Positions 56,660-64,000 of a DNA stretch of 64,000 nucleotides are shown piece by piece. The translations under genes were made by a program, and so were the position numbers. The notes under the pieces were generated by a model. It worked only from the letters and a program-made list of their open reading frames with translations. It was not told the DNA's origin and searched no databases. The stretch covers positions 2,291,631 through 2,355,630 of the forward strand of contig NC_134033.1 of the NCBI RefSeq assembly GCF_964204645.1. The letters are read 5' to 3'. Origin of the DNA: Tubulanus polymorphus (Eukaryota; Nemertea; Palaeonemertea; Tubulaniformes; Tubulanidae). Numbering within the stretch: the first letter of the stretch is position 1; each line of letters opens with the position of its first letter.

Positions 56660-56732
56660 GCCTCCGTAGCCTAATGGATATGGCATCGGCCTCCTAAGCC
56701 GGGGGTTGCGGGTTCGAGTCCCGCCGGGGGTA
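56660..56732 (+). tRNA. tRNA-Arg (anticodon CCT), second copy
   Basis: Identical over all 73 nt to the gene at 54403-54475, with the same 3' ACATTTTAC. Upstream DNA also shares CGCCACGTTAAAACCAGTTTT, so the tRNA was copied with its flank as part of the GPCR-region duplication. Confidence 0.95.
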
Positions 56733-57249
56733 CATTTTACCAATCCCTAGAACAGGAGAACAGTCTCAAAATCCCTACAATCAAAGCAAACTTTTTAACG
56801 CCACAATGAAGCCAACTTTTCTTGAGTGGCATTCAAACGAAAAAGACCACGTTGAAGCGAAATTTTTTGTTTAAACATGCTGTTGAATGAAACAAAACAA
56901 AAGGTAAAATATCTTTTAATAGAAAATGGTGGAGCTTGAATGTCACATTTTTCAATGTAGCCCGAATTAGCCACTATAGATTTGTGTATGCTACAGGCTT
57001 AGGGAATAGTGTCATTTTTCTACACGTGTTTCAACTAGAATGTACTTCATTCGTATTCGGAATGTCAAACCGTCAGTTCAATCTACGTATGAACGCACAA
57101 AAATATTTTCCACTCCACAAACGACAAGTTCCACAAACTCTCACAGAGTATAGCTTTCACCAAACGACAAGCCGTGCAGATAATGATAGGGCTTGTTTCG
57201 ACTGTTCGTCTAGATCGTAGGGTTCACGCCCGGCGTCTGAAATATCATC

Positions 57250-58239
57250 ATGGAACGCATTCAATGGTTCAACGAATCGGTTGCTCAGAAATGTTTCCCT
57301 ACAAGACGCGTTGTATGGAATCTGGTTTCGGTTATTATGATCGGTACAATAGGATGGTGCGGTATCTTCGCTAACACCGTCACTATCTTCGTCTTGTACC
57401 GTTTACATAAACTGAACCAGCCCGCCACTTCATATTTCATACTAATGTTACTCGCCCTCTTTGACGATATAGCTAGCGTGGCAACCGTTATGTACAATCA
57501 GTTGACTTGGGTGTTGAAAATCAGCCGTCACGGAAAAATGGGATTGTTTTTAGACAGTTCAAAAGCGGCCCCTGAACTTTACATAGCGGGTAACTTGCTC
57601 TTAAAATGGACATCTTACACTCGTAACAGTTTAACGGTACTAGTGACGATCGACCGCGCGTTTAACATTTGTTTTCCATTTAAAGCTAAAAGACTTTGGA
57701 AGTTAAAGCAATGTAACGTCGTTTTTACGGCATTCTTTATCGTGTGGACGGCGCTGTTTTGTTTTCGCGCCCAAGACAGGGTTATCGTGTACATCATTAA
57801 CGAATGCACGTTCGGCAGGCGTATGCTCGGTGTCAAAACTATCTATAATCAACACAGGACAGTAAGTCTTCTGCAAAATATCTTCTCGACTTACATACCC
57901 GTTGCGCTCGTACCGATGTTGAACTTAATTATGGTCCTAAGTTTAAAGAGACACGGCGAGGATCGTAATAAACTAACTGGTCCCAGAACTGATAATCAAA
58001 ATAAACAGACCAGCGGAGCTTCGAGAATGGTGTTTATAGCGTCTGCTATATTCGTGGTTTTGAATCTGCCCGATATAGTTTACAATATACTGAATCTTAT
58101 GCCGAATCTAGTTATATGGCCTTTATTGCTTACAAACGACGTTTGTCAAGCGCTGAACTCCAGTGTCAACGGTATTTTCTATTTCATTTACAGCCCGAAA
58201 TTCAAACAAGAACTGAAATCTCTATGGGGTAGCTACTAG
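57250..58239 (+). CDS. class-A GPCR of a different subfamily
   Basis: Intronless, 329 residues, on the strand opposite to the array. N-glycosylation NES at 8-10. Helix 1 carries FANTV (N42), helix 2 LLALFDD. Helix 3 ends TIDRAFNICFPF, a proper D-R motif. A long helix 5-6 loop is rich in Lys/Asn/Gln. Helix 7 reads LNSSVNGIFYFIYSPKFKQEL. The LNSSVN...IY signature is typical of invertebrate peptide receptors related to FMRFamide and myosuppressin receptors. The start ATG at 57250 has good context (CATCATGG). The ligand cannot be named. Confidence 0.87.
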   Translation: MERIQWFNESVAQKCFPTRRVVWNLVSVIMIGTIGWCGIFANTVTIFVLYRLHKLNQPATSYFILMLLALFDDIASVATVMYNQLTWVLKISRHGKMGLFLDSSKAAPELYIAGNLLLKWTSYTRNSLTVLVTIDRAFNICFPFKAKRLWKLKQCNVVFTAFFIVWTALFCFRAQDRVIVYIINECTFGRRMLGVKTIYNQHRTVSLLQNIFSTYIPVALVPMLNLIMVLSLKRHGEDRNKLTGPRTDNQNKQTSGASRMVFIASAIFVVLNLPDIVYNILNLMPNLVIWPLLLTNDVCQALNSSVNGIFYFIYSPKFKQELKSLWGSY

Positions 58240-59061
58240 TTCGGAATGACTGTAGAACGATAGCCCCCCCCTCACCTCGGAATTGTCCCCGATATTATAA
58301 CCTCCCCACGGTCAAATAGACTTCACCGTACCTGATCCTGGGGGTTTGGGTGGTGGTGTCCGTGGAGGTCAGGACACCACACTAAAATCTCGAGGCGGTC
58401 CCTTATAAATTCCAGACTGAATATATTTCTTAAATGAGACTTCTTCAAACATTTTTTTCTAAATTCGTTCTTATTCATGCAATATTGACACGAATGAGAA
58501 ATGTTTTATTCATTTATCAATGTTTATTTATATATTTATTTGGTAACAAACTCTCAACTTGGGTCGCCCTAAATACAATATCTTGTGATGTGTCACAAAA
58601 ATCGAAAGATTTTAAGAGTGTTGCATAATCAGTTTAATCTCACAGCGTGAACAATATTCATTATTTACCCACTGATAGTTACAGGTTTTATAGAAGTTTA
58701 TATTTTGATCAATCCCAATTTTCATTACGCATAATTAGCGGCATGAACATATTAAGTTTCTCTACACTGGGACATCTATATCAATATTGTAGATTTCTAT
58801 TGACCAATTCACTGCATGCAGCTTCAGCGTCACATGAGTGACTTGCTCAGTTCAAATCACTTCTCACTGCCATCTCTAAGCTGTTTTTATCTTTAAAAAT
58901 GCTTCTACCTTCATCTTTTTCTACCGCATCAATTTTAGTCAACATCGACGAGATTATGACCAATGCTAGTTTTTGAAAACAGAAAGATATTTTTATTTGC
59001 TTTAATTTCATGTCGGGTAAAGTTGCGCGTTGAGTGAAGAACCAAACTTAAACATCAATGG
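58240..59061. repeat. 3' flank of the GPCR repeat unit, first copy
   Basis: Homologous to 60660-61329 and 62940-63543 (shared TCGCCCTAAATACAATATC, GATGTGTCACAAAAA and CTCACTGCCATCTCTAAGC). It marks the left boundary of the tandem unit containing array members 3 and 4. The GTGTCCGTGGAGGTCAGGAC block occurs here and in each later copy. Open frames in it are not conserved and not coding. Confidence 0.7.
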
Positions 59062-60012
59062 TTATTTGACTGGATTTCTACAGCGGATTTTTCTACAAAA
59101 ATATTCGCGAATTTCTCGTCCCAGTAAAAGATATATGTAGAAATTTACCACATAGTTACACTGGTGGAACATACTAAAAATGTCGTATAGAAAATCTATC
59201 TGTTCCGGTGAACCTGGTAAAAATGTAGTAATAGTGGATGGAAGTGTGAATATTGCGAACGCCAGTGAAACTGTTACGAGCATTATTGTCGTACGTTTTG
59301 ATTTTGTAGTTTTCTGATCGGACGAAACCATTTTTGAACCTCTGAATAACTGAATTATTATAACAGAATTTGATGTCATGATCAACGTTAAAGGTAGCAT
59401 AAACGTATAGATGACAATTACAATGAAATATCTTATTTGATCAAAGAATTTATAGTAACATCCAAAAGACTGGTTGGTTAAATGTATCGACAAAGCAGGT
59501 GTGATATACATAAGCAGTACATTCACTGCAGTAATTATCAGCATACTAAATCTAGCGAATCTCGGTGTACATATCAAACGAGATGTGAACGGGAAGAGCA
59601 CAACTGCCCCTCGTTCTAGAGATATCGCTACTATCAACCATGAACTAGTACAGGATGCAAGTACCATAACAAATTCATACATTTTACAACTGATCAGAGA
59701 ATTCATCATGTATATAGGATCAGTGTTCAGATTCAAGAGAACAAACTGTAAAACAGGCATCAGTGTAAAGTTGATGCAGAACACGAAATCACTGAGAGAC
59801 AAAACGATCAGATAGTTAGCGTAAGATAAACTGCGGAATCTGCGACTTATCATTATCAGGAAAGTAGCCGAATTGCCGAAGGCTCCCAAGAGGAACACGG
59901 TAGGTAAAACGACCAGTGACATAGTACGGTAGATACCAGACTTGTTCTGTATAGACATGAGAATGATGTAACTGTTGTAAGTTCGACCAATTTGCATCTT
60001 AGTTGAATTCAT
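59062..60012 (-). CDS. class-A GPCR, array member 3
   Basis: Intronless, 316 residues. Same architecture and landmarks as member 1 (MNSTKMQIG, LSLSD, SLERGAVVLFPF, NFYIY). The second extracellular loop reads NQSFGCYYKFFDQIRYF. It is closest to members 4 and 5 and part of a 2.2-2.3-kb tandem unit (starts of the coding regions are 2268 bp apart). Its 5' flank shares CAGTCTCAATAGATCGACGC with the other members, suggesting a duplicated promoter. Confidence 0.88.
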   Translation of the reverse strand: MNSTKMQIGRTYNSYIILMSIQNKSGIYRTMSLVVLPTVFLLGAFGNSATFLIMISRRFRSLSYANYLIVLSLSDFVFCINFTLMPVLQFVLLNLNTDPIYMMNSLISCKMYEFVMVLASCTSSWLIVAISLERGAVVLFPFTSRLICTPRFARFSMLIITAVNVLLMYITPALSIHLTNQSFGCYYKFFDQIRYFIVIVIYTFMLPLTLIMTSNSVIIIQLFRGSKMVSSDQKTTKSKRTTIMLVTVSLAFAIFTLPSTITTFLPGSPEQIDFLYDIFSMFHQCNYVVNFYIYLLLGREIREYFCRKIRCRNPVK

Positions 60013-61329
60013 GATTGGCGATAATCAACTCGTGAAGGTGTGGACTGACAGTCTCAATAGATCGACGCTAATGAAGCTCTAAAACCTATTGTTCGGATCA
60101 AATGAAAAATCAATTCTAAGAAACCGAACACAATTTACTCAGATTTAGGAAAGTTTATTATTTGTAAAAGATATAAATATATCTAGATTGAAAGGAAATA
60201 TTCGTCGTACAAGAATTCACTGTAAATGGTGAAATACTGATGACGGGGTCAAATATTAGAATATCTTAACGGGTTGGACAATGTCTATCAGTTTTATACG
60301 GGTGAAATAGCTTTAGTAGTTCATAATCAAAACACACAGTAAAGTAAATATTCATTACTCATTACAGTTGTACAAACTGGACTGATTGGAAATACAAGGT
60401 CCAAAGGTAATCATCCTTTCATTACAACTACAACAACATTGCCACGAATTTTGAAGGGCAGTTCTTTACTTTATAAGTTCCGAATAAAGGGAATTTGCCG
60501 CAAGAACTTGAATATAGCTGCAAAGCATAGCTACATCCTTCACATTCGAACTGAAGAGATGAAAGTTGTATACATGAAAACAATGTATCAACTGTTGAAA
60601 GATATCCGTATATACCAGTTCGCTAAACTGGATTCACGTCGAATCCCTGCAGTGGCGGATCCAGGGGGAATGCGGTGGTGGTGTCCGTGGAGGTCAGGAC
60701 ACCTCACTAAATTCTCGAATAAAATATGAATCTTTTATCTTCATTTGTTCTTATCCACGCAATATTGACACGAATGAGAAATGTTTCTATTCATTTATCA
60801 ATGCTTATGCATATTTTTGGTAACAACGTCTCAATTTGGGTCGCCCTAAATACAATATCTTGTGATGTGTCACAAAAAAAACGAAACATTTTAAGAGTGT
60901 TGCATAATCAGTTTAATCTCACAGCTTGAAAAATATTCATTATTTACCCACTGATAGTTACAGGTTTTATAGAAGTTTATGTTTTAATCAATCCCAATTT
61001 TCATTACTGCATAAGATGACTACCATGATTCTCTTTACCGGGACATCTATATCAATTGTAGATTTCTATTGACCAATTCACTCCATGCAGCTTCAGCGTC
61101 ACCTGAGTGCCTTGATCAGTTCAAATCTCTTCTCACTGCCATCTCTAAGCAGTTTTTATCTTAAAAAATGCTTCTACCTTTATCTTTTTCTACCGCATCA
61201 CTTTTAGTCAACATCAACGAGAATATGACTAATGCTAGTTTTTGAAAACGGGAAGATATTTTCCTTTGCTTTAATTTCATGTCGGGTAAAGTTGCGTGCT
61301 AAGTGAAGAATCAATCTTTACATCAATGG
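60013..61329. repeat. spacer of the tandem GPCR unit
   Basis: Repeats at 62281-63543 with small indels. It includes the conserved 5' flank (first 230 bp), a TTTGAAGGGCAGTTCTTTAC block, and the CAGTGGCGGATCCAGGGGG motif common in invertebrate transposon ends. The open frame at 60439-60729 is broken differently in the other copy and is not a gene. Confidence 0.7.
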
Positions 61330-62280
61330 TTATTTGACTGAATTTCTACAGCGAATTTTTGTACAAAAATATTCGCGAATTTCTCGTCCGAGTAAAAGAT
61401 ATATGTAGAAATTTACCACATAGTTACACTGGTGGAACATGCTAAAAATGTCGTATAGAAAATCTATCTGTTCCTGTGAACCTGGTAAAAATGTAGCAAT
61501 AGTGGATGGAAGTGTGAATATTGCGAACGCCAGTGAAACTGTTACAAGCATTATTGTTGTACGTTTTGATTTTGTAGTTTTCTGATCGGACGAAATCATG
61601 TTTGAACCTCTGAATAACTGAATTATTATTACAGAATTTGATGTCATGATTAACGTTAAAGGTAGCATATACGCATAGATGCAAAATACAATGAAATATA
61701 TTATTTGATCAAATAATTCATAGTAACATCCAAAAGACTGGTCGGTAAAATATATCGACAAAGTAGGCGTGAGATAATTAAACAATACGCTCACTGCAAT
61801 AATTATCAGGATACTAAATCTAGCGAATCTCGGTGTACATATCAAACGAGATGTGAACGGGAAGAGAACAACTGCCGCACGTTCTAGAGATATCGCTACT
61901 ACCAACCACGAACTAGTACAGGATGCAATTACCATAACAAACTCATACATTTTACAACTGATCAGTGAATTCATGATGAACATTGGACCGATGTTAGTGT
62001 GCAAGAGAACAAACTGTAAAACAGGCATCAGTGTAATGTTGATACAGAACACGAAATCACAGAGAGACAAAACGATCAGATAGTTAGCGTAAGATAAACT
62101 GCGGAATCTGCGACTTATCATTATCAGGAAAGTAGCCGAATTGCCGAAGGCTCCCAGGAGGAACACGACAGGCAGAACGACCAGTGACACAGTACGGTAG
62201 ATACCAGACTTGTTCTGTATAGACATGATAATGATGTAGCTGTTGTAAGTTCGACCAATTTGCATCTGAGTTGAATTCAT
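61330..62280 (-). CDS. class-A GPCR, array member 4
   Basis: Intronless, 316 residues. It is very similar to member 3, with changes clustered in extracellular and outer-helix parts (DQSFGCYYELFDQIIYF, helix 5 FCIYAYMLPLTLIM) and helix 4. The third-loop motif is slightly altered (GSNMISSDQKTTKS), and SLCD replaces SLSD in helix 2. The frame is intact. Confidence 0.88.
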   Translation of the reverse strand: MNSTQMQIGRTYNSYIIIMSIQNKSGIYRTVSLVVLPVVFLLGAFGNSATFLIMISRRFRSLSYANYLIVLSLCDFVFCINITLMPVLQFVLLHTNIGPMFIMNSLISCKMYEFVMVIASCTSSWLVVAISLERAAVVLFPFTSRLICTPRFARFSILIIIAVSVLFNYLTPTLSIYFTDQSFGCYYELFDQIIYFIVFCIYAYMLPLTLIMTSNSVIIIQLFRGSNMISSDQKTTKSKRTTIMLVTVSLAFAIFTLPSTIATFLPGSQEQIDFLYDIFSMFHQCNYVVNFYIYLLLGREIREYFCTKIRCRNSVK

Positions 62281-63543
62281 GATTGGCGATAATCAACTCG
62301 TGAATGTGTGGACCGTCAGTCTCAATAGATCGACGCTAATGAAACTCACAATCTATTGTTCGGATCAAATGAAAAATCATTTCTAAGAAACCGAACACAA
62401 TTTACTCAGATTTAGGAAAGTTTATTATTTGTAAAAGATATAAATATATCTAGATTGAAAAGAAATATTCGTCGTACAAGAATTCACTATAAATGGTGAA
62501 ATACTGATGACGGGGTCAAATATTAAAATATCTTAACGGGTTGGACAATGTCTATCAGTTCTATACAGGTAAAATAGCTTTAGTAGTTCATAATCAAAAC
62601 ACACAGTAAAGTAAATATTCATTACTCATTACAGTTGTACAAACTGGACTGATTGGAAATATAAGGTCCAAAGATAATCATCCTTTCATTACAACAACAA
62701 CAACATTGCCACGAATTTTGAAGGGCAGTTCTTTACTTTATAAGTTCCGATTTAGGGGAATTTGCCAATGTCATCCTTTTAGGGAACGCAAGAACTTGAA
62801 TATAGCTGCAAAGCATAGCTACATCCTTCACATTCGAACTGTAGAGATGAAAGTTGTAAACATGAAAACAATGTATCAACTGTTGAAAGATATCCGTACC
62901 AGTGGGTTGGTCATAACTGGATTCACGTCGAATCCCTGCAGTGGCGGATCCAGGGGGAATGTGGTGGTGGTGTCCGTTGAGGTCAGGACACCTCACTGAA
63001 TTCTCGAATAAAATATGAATATTTTATCTTCATTTGTTCTTATCCATGCAATATCGACACGAATGAGAATGTTTTATTCATTTATATATGTTTATTCATA
63101 TTTTTGGTAACAATGTCTCAACATGGGTCGCCCTAAATACAATGTCTTGTGATGTGTCACAAAAAAACGAAAGATTTTAAGAGTGTTGCATAATCAGTTT
63201 AATCTCACAGCGTGAACAACATTCATTATTTACCCACTGATAGTTACAGGTTTTATAGAAGTAGCGGCATAGGATGACTACCATGCTTCTCTTTACTGGG
63301 ACATCTATATCAATTGTAGATTTCCATTGACCAATTCAAATATATTCTCACTGCCATCTCTAAGCAGTTTTGATCTTAAAAAATGCTTCTAATTTTATCT
63401 ACTTCTACCGCATCACTTTTAGTCAACATCAACGAGATTATGACTAATGCTAGTTTTGGAAAAAAAAAGATATATTTTTTTTGCTTTGATTTCGTGTCGG
63501 GTAAAGTTGTATGAAATGAAGAATCAAACTTAAACATCAATGG
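62281..63543. repeat. spacer of the tandem GPCR unit, second copy
   Basis: Homologous to 60013-61329 throughout, with deletions near 63.26 kb and 63.34 kb and an insertion near 62.77 kb. No gene. Confidence 0.7.
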
Positions 63544-64000
63544 TTATTTGACTGAATTTCTACAGCGGATTTTTGTACAAAAATATTCGCGAATTTCTCG
63601 TCCCAGTAAAAGATATATGTAGAAATTTACCACATAGTTACACTGGTGGAACATGCTAAAAATGTCGTATAGAAAATCACTCTGTTCCGGTGAGATTGGT
63701 AAAAATGTAGTAATAGTGGTTGGAAGTGTGAATATTGCGAATGCGAGTGAAACTGTTACGAGCATTATTGTTGTACGTTTTGATTTTGTCGTTTTCTGAT
63801 CGGACGACACCATTTTTGAACCTTTGAATAACTGAATTATTATAACAGAATTTGATGTCATGATCAACGTTAAAGGTAGCATAAACGCATAGATGACACC
63901 TACGCTAAAGTATATCATTTGGTCAAATAATTCATAGTAACATCCAAAAGACTGGTCGGTAAAACGTATCGACAAAGCAGGCGTGAGATACATAAACAAT
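63544..64000 (-). CDS. class-A GPCR, array member 5 (partial, runs off the window)
   Basis: The C-terminal 151 residues, from late helix 4 to the stop. The N-terminal half lies beyond 64000. It carries DQSFGCYYELFDQMIYF, GSKMVSSDQKTTKSKRTT and VVNFYIYLLLGREIREYF. The spacing to member 4 (2214 bp) continues the tandem array. Confidence 0.85.
   Translation of the reverse strand, partial: LFMYLTPALSIRFTDQSFGCYYELFDQMIYFSVGVIYAFMLPLTLIMTSNSVIIIQLFKGSKMVSSDQKTTKSKRTTIMLVTVSLAFAIFTLPTTITTFLPISPEQSDFLYDIFSMFHQCNYVVNFYIYLLLGREIREYFCTKIRCRNSVK

Noticed and set aside
60439-60729. Open frame in the GPCR spacer, repeated at 62706-62999
   Set aside because: Conserved only because the spacer was duplicated; indels change the protein and it contains a transposon-end motif.

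Overview
The window is animal nuclear DNA: intron-split genes with GT-AG junctions, AT-rich introns, CG-rich coding exons, intronless GPCR genes, tRNA genes with internal promoters, many MITE-like DNA transposons and many minisatellites. A marine invertebrate, perhaps a mollusc or another lophotrochozoan, fits best. That is an inference from repeat style and gene content; no marker gene here proves it.

Layout. 1-6.9 kb is repeat-rich and nearly gene-free: a possible 3' gene end at 1-144 and a 2.35-kb inverted-repeat element at 2308-4655. At 6972-8299 (minus) are the last three exons of a small cysteine-rich, probably secreted protein. 8.3-12.7 kb holds MITEs, an element with inverted tRNA-like ends and a 109-bp satellite. 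At 12777-22804 (minus) is an arylacetamide-deacetylase-like (AADAC-like) lipase/esterase gene. It has one set of five upstream exons followed by THREE tandem terminal exons. Each terminal exon carries the second half of the alpha/beta-hydrolase fold, and all three are phase-compatible. The nearest has Asp in place of the catalytic Ser (GDDAGG).

At 24842-49578 (minus) is a C2H2 zinc-finger gene built like insect lola. Three common exons encode 237 residues. They end in phase 1 and can join in frame to any of TEN terminal exons, seven with a pair of fingers and three with arrays of 8-10. An eleventh exon is a decayed relic. I checked the arithmetic: the common exons plus every terminal exon give an exact multiple of three ending at the stop codon. 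No BTB domain is visible, and an in-frame stop lies just before the start codon.

At 52.2-64 kb is an array of intronless class-A GPCR genes, five closely related on the minus strand (the last cut by the window edge) and one unrelated on the plus strand. Two identical tRNA-Arg(CCT) genes lie among them.

The most interesting feature is that two neighbouring, unrelated genes, an esterase and a zinc-finger regulator, both show multiplied 3' terminal exons behind a shared 5' part. This architecture could yield at least 13 proteins from two genes. Whether the exons are really used alternatively has to come from RNA data.
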